From an uncultured Prevotella sp. (GTDB lineage: Bacteria > Bacteroidota > Bacteroidia > Bacteroidales > Bacteroidaceae), in NCBI GenBank assembly GCA_900554545.1, contig USHW01000058.1, positions 1 through 13,485 of the forward strand: a stretch of 13,485 nucleotides of DNA, in the 5' to 3' direction. The position numbers were made by a program, and so were the translations under genes. This document shows positions 1-8,526 of the stretch, piece by piece (position 1 is the first letter of the stretch; every line of letters starts with the position of its first letter). Under the pieces are notes generated by a model. The model was given only the letters and a program-made list of their open reading frames with translations. It made no database searches and was not told the origin of the DNA.

Positions 1-708
1 GGCCTGCGCCGCCATTACCGACAGGTCGGCGCTCACCGCCCGGGCGTACATCGCCTCGCCGCCGTCGGCCGGAAGGGTGGGGTAGAGCGTGTCGGTACAC
101 TCTATCGCCTCGCCGCCGTTCATGGCGCGGAGCTGTTGCAGCGTTGTGGCTCGCGCCGCGTCGGCCGCCGCAAGCTCCGTTTCGAGGTTCATGCGTTCCA
201 TCTTTATCTTGTTAAGCTCGATTATCGTGGCCTCTCCGCCGTCATATTTCTCGGTGAACGTAGCCAGCAGCTCGTCGGCCACCCGCCGCCGTTCGCGCAG
301 CAGAGCCTGCCGCTTGTTGGCATGGATGAGGTCAAGGCACAGGTTTTTCGCGCCGAGAAGCACGTCGCGCCGTGCCGTGCGGTATTGCAGTTCCATGGCT
401 TCGCCCTGCATCCTGCCGGCCTTACGCCGCGCTCCGTACAGCGTGGGGAAGTCGAACCCCTGCGTAACCACTAACTCAGAGCTTGCCACTCCGCTCACAG
501 CGGAGTTGAAAAACGGACTGTATTCCACTGAAAGCCCCTCCAAGTTGTTCTGCTGTTTCTGCTCAAGGCGTGCCGCCTCGTTGCCCTTCAGCATGGCTTT
601 CAGCTCTACGTTGTTGCGCTCCACGCTGCCGAGCACGTCGTTCATGGTCTGCGCGTTGAGGCTTGCCGCAAGGGCAAATGCCGCGATTGATAGTATTGTC
701 GGTTTCAT
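1..708 (-). CDS. TolC-family outer-membrane efflux channel (CusC-like), 3' part beyond the window
   Basis: This is the third gene of the metal-efflux operon, reading leftwards and still open at base 1, so only the first 236 residues are seen (full members have roughly 400). I translated it from ATG at 708. Residues 1-20 form a signal peptide (MKPTILSIAAFALAASLNAQ). The rest is rich in charged and amphipathic helices, as expected of the alpha-barrel of an outer-membrane factor (for example AARLEQKQQNNLEGLS near 45-60 and ELNKIKMERMNLETELAAAD near 164-183). The segment VTQGFDFPTLYGARRKAG (81-98) resembles the 'Q.F.....G.R' block common in Bacteroidetes CusC/TolC proteins. By family knowledge it would form the outer-membrane exit duct docked to the adaptor and RND pump encoded just upstream. 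It lies 89 bases after the pump gene; that gap holds two repeat pieces and no clear promoter, so co-transcription is likely. The plus-strand reading frame over this stretch is a shadow. Confidence 0.85.
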   Translation of the reverse strand, partial: MKPTILSIAAFALAASLNAQTMNDVLGSVERNNVELKAMLKGNEAARLEQKQQNNLEGLSVEYSPFFNSAVSGVASSELVVTQGFDFPTLYGARRKAGRMQGEAMELQYRTARRDVLLGAKNLCLDLIHANKRQALLRERRRVADELLATFTEKYDGGEATIIELNKIKMERMNLETELAAADAARATTLQQLRAMNGGEAIECTDTLYPTLPADGGEAMYARAVSADLSVMAAQA

Positions 709-722
709 GTTATTGAAAAAAT

Positions 723-749
723 AATAGGACAAATAGGGCTGATAAGGCC
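723..749. repeat. 27-bp intergenic repeat, copy identical to 7591-7617
   Basis: These 27 bases are identical to 7591-7617, the right arm of the 9-bp-phased palindrome near the helicase promoter. Read on the minus strand the unit pattern is GCCCTATTT followed by GTCCTATTA, 9 bp each. It sits in the gap between the pump and channel genes, ending 15 bases before the channel start codon. No coding potential; function unknown. Confidence 0.8.
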
Positions 750-784
750 GATAGACCTTGGCCGTGTAACACTAATAAAGCATA

Positions 785-814
785 TCTCCTTACTCCTTTA
801 CTCCTTTACTCCTT
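785..814. repeat. CTCCTTTA-type short-unit repeat at the 3' end of the pump gene
   Basis: On the minus strand this is a run of GGAGTAAA-like units (8 bp). Bases 785-806 are identical to 5470-5491, a 22-base match to the repeat spacer upstream of the operon. The tract runs into the pump coding sequence: the last codons (GGA GTA AAG GAG TAA) are themselves repeat units, so the repeat supplies the stop codon and part of the charged C-terminal tail. Confidence 0.75.
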
Positions 815-3800
815 CTTTCTTCCTTCTCCCCTCCATCCATTCATAGACAATCGGTATTATGAAGCCGTTGAGGAACGTCGAGGTGAGCAGACCGCCCAGA
901 ATGACCTTCGCCATGGGGCTTTGTATCTCGTTGCCGGGCAGCCCTCCGCGCATGGCGAGCGGTATAAGGGCCAGCGCGGAGCACAGAGCCGTCATGAGGA
1001 TGGGGTTCAGGCGGTCGAGCGAACCGCGCATGACGCACTGCCGCAGAGTGCCCGCGCCCTCCTGCCGCAGCGTGTTGTAATGGCTCACGAGCAGCATACC
1101 GTTGCGCGTGGCGATGCCGAACAGCGATATGAAGCCGATTATCGCCGGTATGCTTACTTCCCCGGTGGTGAACACAAGGGTCATTACGCCGCCGATTAAG
1201 GCCAGCGGAAGGTTGATGAGTATCACCGCGCTTTCAAGCGTGTTCTTGAATTGCATGTACAGAAGGAGGAATATCACCACGATGCTCAACGCCGAGGCGA
1301 GCATCAGGGTGCGGCTGGCCGCCTGCTCGCTCTCGAACTGGCCGCCGTATTCCACGTGGTAACCCTCGGGCAGCTTGACCTCCGTCTCCACGCGTTTCTG
1401 TATGTCGTTCACCACGCTACGCATGTCCCTGCCGCTCGCGTTGGCAGAAATCACGAGCTTGCGCTTCACGTTCTCGCGGTTGATAGTGTTAGGTCCCATG
1501 GCCGAAGTGACCTCCGCCACGCTCGCCAAGGGCACTTTCCGGCCGTCGGGAGTGTCGAGCATGAGGTCGCGTATGCGCTCCATGTCGCAGCGGTCGTGCT
1601 CTGCGGCGCGCACAACGAGGTTGAAGCTGCCGCCTTTCTCGTACACCTGCGACACCGTTTCGCCTGCCATGTTGACGCGGACGAACGTGTTGAAGTCGGC
1701 CATCGGTATGCCGTACATCTTCAGCATCTCGCGTTTCGGCTTTATTTCAAGCTCCGGCCGCTCCACCTGTTGCTCCACGTTGAGGTCGGCAAGGCCTTCA
1801 ACGTCGCTCACGGCGGCCTTTATCTGGTTGGCGATGGTGTACATACGGTTGAGGTCGTCGCCGAAAAGCTTGATGGCGATGCCGGCCTGCGTGCCGCTGA
1901 GCATAGCGTCGATGCGGTGGCTTATGGGCTGTCCTATCTCGATGTTGGCGCCCTTTATGGCCGCGAGACGGTGCCGGATGTCGTCTAAAAGCTCTTCGTG
2001 CGAGCGGTCTTTCAGCTCGAACGGAGCCTCGATTTCCGACACGTTTACGCCCAATGCGTGCTCGTCAAGCTCGGCTCGGCCGGTCTTCCGCGCCACGGTT
2101 TGTATCTCGGGGATTGACAAAAGGATTTCTTCGGCACGCCGTCCGATTTTGTCCGACTCCTCAAGTGATATTCCCGGCATCGAGCTTATGTTGATTGTGA
2201 ACGAGCCTTCGTTGAACTTCGGCAGGAAGCTGTGCCCCAAGGTGAAGAACAAAGCCACGGCGACGACGAACAGGACGGCCGTAGACGCCACCACCGGACG
2301 CTTGTGTTCCAACGCCCATGAGAGCCAACGCTCGTAGTGTTTCTTCATCCACCGCGCCACAAAAGCCTCCTTCGGCACGCCGCCGTCTTTTCCTCCGCCT
2401 AATAGATAGCTGCAAAGCACCGGTGTAAGGGTGAGCGCAACCACCGTCGAAGCCGCCAAGGCGACGATGAAGGCCACGCCAAGCGGTATGAGCATACGGC
2501 CCTCCATGCCGCTGAGATAGAACAAGGGAATGAAGCTGACGATGATTATCGCGGTGGAGTTGAGTATCGGCATGCGCACCTCTCGCGACGCATTGAACAC
2601 CACGTCGAGCACAGGCAGCCGTTCGCCCTTGGGCAACAGGCGGTTCTCGCGCAAGTGTTTCCACACGTTCTCCACATCGACGATGGCGTCGTCGACGAGC
2701 GAACCGATGGCGATTGCCAGTCCGCCGAGGCTCATCGTGTTGACGCTCATGCCGAAATAGTGCAGCACCAGGAGCGACATGAGCAGCGAAACGGGCAGCG
2801 TGATGAGTGATATTATCGTGGTGCGGACGTTCGCAAGGAAGAGGAACAGCACTATTACGACGAACAGTGCGCCCTCATACAGCGAGTGTTCCACGTTGGT
2901 TATCGAGCTTTCTATGAACCTCGACTGGCGGAAAGCGTCAGTACTTACGTGTACGTCGGCAGGCAAATTCTTCTCCAAGTCTTTCAAAGCCTCCTCCAGA
3001 CGTTCGGTAAGCTCGATGGTTCCGGTGCCGGGCTGCTTGGTGACTGTCAGCAGGACGGCGGGCTTTCCCTTCTCCGACGCGAGACCTAAGCGCGGCAGTT
3101 GCGCCCCCACTTGCACGTCGGCGACGTTTCCAAGGGTAACAGCGTCGCCGTTGACTGTCTTCACCACCACGTCGGCCATCTGCCTTACGTCGTCGGTTGA
3201 CACCACTCCGCGCACTATGTACTCGTTGCCGTACTCGTAAATCACGCCTCCGTTGGTGTTGCGGTTCATCTGATTGGTGGCCGCAAGCACCTCGTTCAGC
3301 GTGACGCCGTAGTGCGCCATGCGCCCCGGATGCAGCAAAATCTGGTATTCCTTGATGTCACCGCCGAGCACGGCCACCTGCGACACGCCGCCCGTTGACA
3401 TCAGCCGGGGGCGTATAGTCCAGTCGGCAATGGTGCGAAGCTCCATCATCGACGTGCTGTCGGCGGTCAGTCCCACGATAAGGACTTCACCGAGGATTGA
3501 CGACTGCGGCCCTAACGTGGGCTTGCCGACATTCTCCGGCAGCGTCTCGGTAACCGCCGCGAGCTTCTCGGACACTATCTGGCGCGCTAAGTAGATGTCG
3601 GTGTCCCAGTCGAACTCCACCCACACGACGGAGAAACCCGTCGCGGAGGACGAGCGGACGCGGCGGACGTGGGTGGCACCGTTGACCGCCGTCTCGATGG
3701 GAAACGTCACAAGCTGCTCCACCTCCTCGGCGGCCATGCCTCCGGCCTCGGTCATTACGACCACCGTAGGGGCGTTCAAGTCGGGGAACACGTCAACTTC

Positions 3801-3902
3801 AGTCTGTCCCGTAGCCACTATTCCGGCCACGGTGAGCAGCACCGCCGCCACGAGAACGAGCAGGCGGTTGTGCAGGGAGAAATGGATTATCTTGTCGAGC
3901 AT
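798..3902 (-). CDS. Heavy-metal efflux RND pump, inner-membrane subunit (CusA/CzcA family)
   Basis: A proton-driven pump of the HME/RND family that exports metal ions from cytoplasm or periplasm through the adaptor and outer channel. From ATG at 3902 it is 1034 residues, normal for the family. Visible marks: first membrane helix at about 13-31; periplasmic block VDVFPDLNAPTV (36-47); GPQSSILGEV (131-140); membrane helices from about 345 to 500 and 865 to 1020; and the helix-4 proton-relay motif AIGSLVDDAIVDVENV (398-413) with D404, D405 and E411. That motif differs from the classical CzcA type (DFG..DGAVV) and the E. coli CusA type (MVDAAIVMIEN), so the metal is not assigned. By hand alignment, the position of CusA Met573 is Asn571, which argues against a CusA-style methionine relay for Cu/Ag. 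A longer frame starts at 3956, but its extra 18 residues are encoded by the repeat at 3911-3942 and are rejected. Second gene of the operon. Confidence 0.93.
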   Translation of the reverse strand: MLDKIIHFSLHNRLLVLVAAVLLTVAGIVATGQTEVDVFPDLNAPTVVVMTEAGGMAAEEVEQLVTFPIETAVNGATHVRRVRSSSATGFSVVWVEFDWDTDIYLARQIVSEKLAAVTETLPENVGKPTLGPQSSILGEVLIVGLTADSTSMMELRTIADWTIRPRLMSTGGVSQVAVLGGDIKEYQILLHPGRMAHYGVTLNEVLAATNQMNRNTNGGVIYEYGNEYIVRGVVSTDDVRQMADVVVKTVNGDAVTLGNVADVQVGAQLPRLGLASEKGKPAVLLTVTKQPGTGTIELTERLEEALKDLEKNLPADVHVSTDAFRQSRFIESSITNVEHSLYEGALFVVIVLFLFLANVRTTIISLITLPVSLLMSLLVLHYFGMSVNTMSLGGLAIAIGSLVDDAIVDVENVWKHLRENRLLPKGERLPVLDVVFNASREVRMPILNSTAIIIVSFIPLFYLSGMEGRMLIPLGVAFIVALAASTVVALTLTPVLCSYLLGGGKDGGVPKEAFVARWMKKHYERWLSWALEHKRPVVASTAVLFVVAVALFFTLGHSFLPKFNEGSFTINISSMPGISLEESDKIGRRAEEILLSIPEIQTVARKTGRAELDEHALGVNVSEIEAPFELKDRSHEELLDDIRHRLAAIKGANIEIGQPISHRIDAMLSGTQAGIAIKLFGDDLNRMYTIANQIKAAVSDVEGLADLNVEQQVERPELEIKPKREMLKMYGIPMADFNTFVRVNMAGETVSQVYEKGGSFNLVVRAAEHDRCDMERIRDLMLDTPDGRKVPLASVAEVTSAMGPNTINRENVKRKLVISANASGRDMRSVVNDIQKRVETEVKLPEGYHVEYGGQFESEQAASRTLMLASALSIVVIFLLLYMQFKNTLESAVILINLPLALIGGVMTLVFTTGEVSIPAIIGFISLFGIATRNGMLLVSHYNTLRQEGAGTLRQCVMRGSLDRLNPILMTALCSALALIPLAMRGGLPGNEIQSPMAKVILGGLLTSTFLNGFIIPIVYEWMEGRRKKEGVKE

Positions 3903-3910
3903 GATGAATA

Positions 3911-3942
3911 AAGCCCCCACCCGGCCTCCCCGAGGGGAGGAG
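3911..3942. repeat. GC-rich palindromic element, left copy of an inverted pair
   Basis: This 32-base element contains the core CCTCCCCGAGGGGAGG (3925-3940), itself nearly palindromic, flanked by AAGCCCCCACCCGG. The same element lies inverted at 4017-4047. It occupies the stretch just before the pump start codon and is REP-like in size and symmetry. I know similar C/G-rich intergenic elements from Bacteroidetes genomes, but cannot assign a named family here. Confidence 0.75.
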
Positions 3943-4016
3943 AAGGGATATGTCATCGGGGCTGCTGGAATTGGGTTGTTGATTGTTTATGCGCTAATTC
4001 AATAAAGGTAACCAAG

Positions 4017-4047
4017 CTCCTCCCCTCGGGGAGGTGGGAGGGGGCTT
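4017..4047. repeat. GC-rich palindromic element, right copy of an inverted pair
   Basis: This is the reverse complement of 3911-3942 apart from one substitution and a short change around the ACCC(GG)C segment (31 versus 32 bases); the last 16 bases of core are identical. Its outer base is the last base of the adaptor stop codon (TGA, 4049-4047). In the transcript the two copies can pair into a stem of about 30 bp enclosing 74 bases between the adaptor and pump genes. Confidence 0.75.
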
Positions 4048-5207
4048 CAGTGATTATGCGTATGTCCCGGAATGGTGTTGCTTGCGCCGGCCAGTCTCAC
4101 CTGTACCGCGCCCTTGGCAACCACTTTTTCGCCGGCTTTCAGGCCGCTTTTTATCTCCACGCGCTCGCCGTCGGTCTGGCCTACGGTCACTTCGCGGCGC
4201 TCGTAACACGTCGGGTCGGTCTGTATGTAGACGAAGTTGAGGCCCTGCTCGTCGGTCAAAGCCGACACGGGAACTGTCACAACACCCTGCCGCGGAGCGG
4301 TTAATAGGTATGTCTCAACGAACGTTCCGGTGGGCACGTCGGCGCGGTTGGCGAACTCGAAGGTCACCGGTATGTATGGCGAACCGTCGCCGGTCTGTTT
4401 GCCGGTGGCAACGAGGCGGCCGTTCATCTGCGCGAGACTGTACACGCGGTCGTCGTAGGCCGTCTTGAACTTGGCCGAGTGCAGCGTGCCCATCTGCGTG
4501 TAGTAACGCTCCGGCACGTTGGCTCTGAGATAGAGGCTGCGCGTCTGCGTGACGGTCATCATCGGCTGCCCCACGCTTACGTAGTCGCCTTCCTTGACGA
4601 GACACGCCTTCACATAGCCGCCGATTGGCGATTTTACGGCCACTCCCGGCTGGCTTCCGCCGCCCTGAGCGAACGCCTCGTAGGCTGCCTTTGCGGCCTC
4701 ATAGTCGGCGCGTATGGCGTTGAAGTTCTTTTGGGTTACAATCTTGTCCTTGACAAGTTTTGCCGCGCGTTCGTACTCGTTCTTGGCTCTTTGGTAGGCG
4801 ATGGCGGCCTGCCGCGCCGGGTCGTCCTGCAATTTGTCCGACGAAATGGTGAACACCGCCGCGCCTTTGCCCACCGGCGAGCCTTCGGCCATGCCGCGCA
4901 CGGGCCTCACTATGCCTGCCACGGTGGCAACGACGGTGGCCTCGTCGCCCTGCGCCGCCAGTATCTTGCCGCCGCAGGGTATTACTCCGCAGAACTCGCC
5001 CGGCACAACCGTCTCGACGACTATGCCCGAGGCCTTGGCCTGTTTGGCGTCTATTACTATCTCGTCGGCATGTCCTGCCTCCTCCTTGGCGCGTGTCTCG
5101 GTCTCGTGGCCGTGCCCGTCGTCGGCTTCGGTGTGGCCTCCGCTGTGTCCGCAGGCCGATAGCAGCAGCGTGCCGCATGCCGCCATAAATAACGTTTTGT
5201 AAAGCAT
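4047..5207 (-). CDS. Periplasmic adaptor lipoprotein of a heavy-metal RND efflux system (CusB/CzcB family), His-rich
   Basis: A membrane-fusion protein that links the RND pump to the outer channel and may hand over metal. 386 residues from ATG at 5207. A lipoprotein signal with lipobox LLSAC puts the lipidated cysteine at residue 19. Directly after it comes a His/acid-rich stretch (GHSGGHTEADDGHGHETE, 20-37; further His at 46), and the protein ends HTHNH (382-386); both are plausible metal-binding tails. Then come the barrel-sandwich (lipoyl) half VVATVAGIVRPVRGMAEGSP, a helical hairpin rich in Ala/Lys/Glu (RQAAIAYQRAKNEYERAAKL), the second lipoyl half (VAVKSPIGGYVKACLVKEGD), and a beta-barrel/membrane-proximal part (ADVPTGTFVETYLL, VTVPVSAL). 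It is the first gene of the operon, followed by the pump after 144 bases. His richness favours Zn, Ni, Co or Cu; the substrate is not decided. No metal-responsive regulator is encoded in the window. Confidence 0.92.
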   Translation of the reverse strand: MLYKTLFMAACGTLLLSACGHSGGHTEADDGHGHETETRAKEEAGHADEIVIDAKQAKASGIVVETVVPGEFCGVIPCGGKILAAQGDEATVVATVAGIVRPVRGMAEGSPVGKGAAVFTISSDKLQDDPARQAAIAYQRAKNEYERAAKLVKDKIVTQKNFNAIRADYEAAKAAYEAFAQGGGSQPGVAVKSPIGGYVKACLVKEGDYVSVGQPMMTVTQTRSLYLRANVPERYYTQMGTLHSAKFKTAYDDRVYSLAQMNGRLVATGKQTGDGSPYIPVTFEFANRADVPTGTFVETYLLTAPRQGVVTVPVSALTDEQGLNFVYIQTDPTCYERREVTVGQTDGERVEIKSGLKAGEKVVAKGAVQVRLAGASNTIPGHTHNH

Positions 5208-5235
5208 GGTAATGTCGTTTTTCTTATTTTAGGTG

Positions 5236-5270
5236 CAAAAATAAGGCAAAGGGCGTGCAACTGGGTTGCA
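5236..5270 (-). promoter_or_regulatory. Possible promoter and operator-like palindrome for the efflux operon
   Basis: On the minus strand TATTTTTG (5243-5236) fits the Bacteroidetes -7 consensus TANNTTTG, 28 bases before the adaptor ATG. No good TTTG lies at the usual 19-21 base spacing. Instead a perfect palindrome, TGCAAC-TGG-GTTGCA on the plus strand (5256-5270), sits 12 bases upstream of the -7 box, where a regulator could cover the -33 region. The -7 match could be chance; the palindrome is exact, but a role as operator is inference. Confidence 0.4.
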
Positions 5271-5276
5271 TTTTTT

Positions 5277-5493
5277 TAGGAGTAAGGAGAGGAGGAGAGA
5301 AGGAGTAAGGAGAAAAATGCAAGAAGAAAGGAGTAAAGGGGTAAGGAGAGAAGGGGTAAAGAGCGTGCATCATGGTGTTAATGAGAAAATAAATAAGGAG
5401 AGAAGGGTAATCTCCTTACTCCTTCTCTCCTTACTTCTTATACTACTAAAGAAGTTTACTTACTCCTTCTCTCCTTACTCCTTTACTCCTTAA
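5277..5493. repeat. Purine/pyrimidine-biased repeat spacer with inverted GGAGTAAGG arms
   Basis: This fills the 290-base space between the helicase and the efflux operon. The left part (5277-5365) is almost pure purine apart from T, built from GGAGTAAGG/GAGAAGG units; the right part (5411-5493) is the mirror, CCTTACTCC/TTCTCTCC units. The 19 bases at 5294-5312 are exactly reverse complementary to 5412-5430. Between them lie about 45 less regular bases. Bases 5470-5491 recur at 785-806. No gene is seen; the 75-residue frame here is low-complexity repeat translation. A large cruciform or RNA hairpin could form and might end helicase transcription, but no classic terminator is evident. Confidence 0.8.
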
Positions 5494-5497
5494 AAAA

Positions 5498-7384
<1,887 letters not shown>

Positions 7385-7417
7385 TCTAAAATAATTATGT
7401 ATAAAAACTGCAGTCAC

Positions 7418-7442
7418 GCCAAACGTTCAAGCTCCGTTTGGC
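7418..7442 (-). promoter_or_regulatory. Hairpin at the predicted 5' end of the helicase mRNA
   Basis: GCCAAACG (7418-7425) and CGTTTGGC (7435-7442) are perfect inverted repeats around a 9-base loop. From the promoter at 7484-7454, transcription should start around 7446-7449, so this stem would form almost at the 5' end of the mRNA, 33 bases before the TTG start. It could protect the transcript or control translation; both are inference. Confidence 0.55.
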
Positions 7443-7453
7443 TTTCACGGGTG

Positions 7454-7484
7454 CAAAGATAGCGCAAGCCGAGCGAAGTGCAAA
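7454..7484 (-). promoter_or_regulatory. Bacteroidetes-type promoter of the helicase gene
   Basis: On the minus strand TTTG (7484-7481), a 19-base spacer, and TATCTTTG (7461-7454) match the -33/-7 consensus exactly in sequence and spacing. Predicted start about 7446-7449, giving a leader of roughly 60 bases to the TTG start. Confidence 0.85.
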
Positions 7485-7549
7485 ATAAAAGCGAGAAAAT
7501 CGAGCTTTTATTTTTCAGCGGACAGGCCGCAGGCGCACCTCATGCGGCA

Positions 7550-7616
7550 GCCTTATCGGCCCTATCCGGCCTATTTCTCCTATTCAATTGAATAGGACAA
7601 ATAGGGCTGATAAGGC
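7550..7616. repeat. 9-bp-phased imperfect palindrome
   Basis: The left arm reads as four 9-mers (GCCTTATCG, GCCCTATCC, GGCCTATTT, CTCCTATTC); the centre is CAATTG; the right arm, reverse complemented, gives three (GCCTTATCA, GCCCTATTT, GTCCTATTC). The arms pair except for one extra 9-mer on the left. The right arm (7591-7617) recurs exactly at 723-749. It lies upstream of the helicase promoter and contains no gene. Confidence 0.8.
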
Positions 7617-7660
7617 CAATATGCCAACTGCCTGACTGCCAAGGAGTTTGCAGTAGATGT

Positions 7661-7734
7661 CCTTTTAGCCTGCAAAAGGCCGCAAACCGCAGGCCAAAAG
7701 ACGCCCTTTTGCACCGCAAAATGCCACCTTTTGC
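7661..7734. repeat. Cluster of three small hairpin units of the CAAAAG/CTTTTG type
   Basis: Three consecutive 6-bp stems: CCTTTT/AAAAGG (7661-7666 with 7674-7679), CAAAAG/CTTTTG (7695-7700 with 7706-7711), and GCAAAA/TTTTGC (7716-7721 with 7729-7734), loops 5-7 bases. A further stem GCCTGC/GCAGGC (7668-7673 with 7689-7694) overlaps the first. The units resemble each other, suggesting a repeat family; no gene is seen in them. Confidence 0.55.
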
Positions 7735-7752
7735 AAAAACACCGGTTACGGC

Positions 7753-7783
7753 TTTGCGCTTCATCGCAAAAGAATTACCTTTG
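7753..7783 (+). promoter_or_regulatory. Bacteroidetes-type promoter of the LOG-family gene
   Basis: TTTG (7753-7756), a 19-base spacer and TACCTTTG (7776-7783) match the -33/-7 consensus. The predicted start, around 7788-7792, falls where the 66-bp tandem repeat begins, so the repeat becomes the mRNA leader. The spacing is the same 19 bases as in the divergent helicase promoter. Confidence 0.75.
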
Positions 7784-7791
7784 CATACCGC

Positions 7792-7958
7792 ATAACCCAA
7801 TAACCGTAAAACCTCATAACCCTCAACAACCGCATAACCTCACAACCGTAAAACCGTATAACCCAATAACCGTAAAACCTCATAGCCCCCAACAACCGCA
7901 TAACCTCACAACCGTAAAACCGTATAACCCAATAACCCCAAAACCGTATAACCCCAAA
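7792..7958 (+). repeat. 66-bp tandem repeat, two full copies plus a partial third, forming the leader of the LOG-family gene
   Basis: Copies start at 7792, 7858 and 7924. The first two match at 64 of 66 positions; the third breaks off and runs into the ATG at 7960. Inside each copy there is a finer order: seven 8-mers and one 10-mer ending mostly in AAC (for example CGTAAAAC, CTCATAAC, CGCATAAC, CTCACAAC, CGTATAAC, CCAATAAC). The plus strand is A/C-rich with only four G in the first 66 bases, so the RNA should be nearly unstructured. The 66-base period keeps both strands open, producing spurious repeat-coded frames; I do not consider them genes. Confidence 0.9.
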
Positions 7959-7959
7959 C

Positions 7960-8502
7960 ATGAAAATAGCAGTATTCTGTTCGGCGAACGCCGACATTGA
8001 CGAAAAGTATTTCAAGGCGGCTGAAGAACTGGGCCGCTGGATTGGCGCAAACGGCCACACATTAGTGTTCGGAGGGTGCAACCTCGGACTGATGGAGTGC
8101 GTCGCCAAGGCCACAAGAGAGTCCGGAGGGCGCACCATCGGCGTTGTGCCGTCAATCATCGAGCGCGGCGGCAAGGCCAGTCCGAACATGGACGTGACGA
8201 TACCCTGCGACAACCTGAGCGACCGCAAGGACATCATGACGATGCAGGCCGACGTGGCCGTGGCTCTGCCCGGCGGCGTGGGCACGCTCGACGAGGTGTT
8301 CACCGTGGCCGCGGCGGCGTCGATAGGATACCACAAGAAGCGCGTGATACTCTACAACGTTGACGGCTTCTGGCGCTCGCTTCTGGCGATGCTCGACGAC
8401 CTCAAGGCCAAGGGAGTGATGCGCCGGGGGCTTGACGACAGCCTTGTAGCGGCCGGTACGCTCGACGACGTTGTGCGCCTGCTCGGCGGCGACGGGCAGT
8501 AA
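7960..8502 (+). CDS. LOG-family protein (TIGR00730; nucleoside 5'-monophosphate phosphoribohydrolase, formerly lysine decarboxylase-like)
   Basis: Family members cleave the N-glycosidic bond of (cytokinin-type or ordinary) nucleoside 5'-monophosphates, giving base and ribose 5-phosphate. 180 residues, usual length for the short bacterial type. The Rossmann-like start MKIAVFCSAN, FGGCNLGLM (37-45), the RK pair in LSDRKDIM (86-93) and the signature PGGVGTLDE (104-112) supply the active-site Arg and Glu expected of the family. Family members often have GGGxxGLMG in the first glycine motif; here it is GGCNLGLME, a small change. Cytosolic. Stands alone on the plus strand between divergent and convergent neighbours, with its own promoter (7753-7783), a repeat-built leader of about 170 bases and a hairpin terminator. 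True substrate unknown. Confidence 0.9.
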   Translation: MKIAVFCSANADIDEKYFKAAEELGRWIGANGHTLVFGGCNLGLMECVAKATRESGGRTIGVVPSIIERGGKASPNMDVTIPCDNLSDRKDIMTMQADVAVALPGGVGTLDEVFTVAAAASIGYHKKRVILYNVDGFWRSLLAMLDDLKAKGVMRRGLDDSLVAAGTLDDVVRLLGGDGQ

Positions 8503-8526
8503 GTCATGACGGCAGTGGCCTGCCAC

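Noticed and set aside
89..724. Plus-strand frame of 211 residues
   Set aside because: It is a shadow of the TolC-family gene, which on the other strand has a signal peptide and family-like helices.
3903..3956. 18-residue N-terminal extension of the RND pump
   Set aside because: It is encoded by the intergenic palindromic element; homologous pumps start at the MLDKIIHFSL-like position.
5266..5493. Plus-strand 75-residue basic/leucine-rich frame
   Set aside because: It is a translation of the GGAGTAAGG repeat and its inverse, with no protein-like composition or start signal.
7792..7958. CRISPR array
   Set aside because: The 66-bp copies are directly adjacent with no unique spacers, and no cas genes are near.
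7731..8000. Plus-strand frame coding a 22-residue repeat (proline/asparagine-rich), and the minus-strand frame over the same DNA
   Set aside because: The 66-bp period is a multiple of three, so any frame without a stop stays open in every copy. The plus frame overlaps the promoter and the well-supported LOG-family gene and lacks its own start context.
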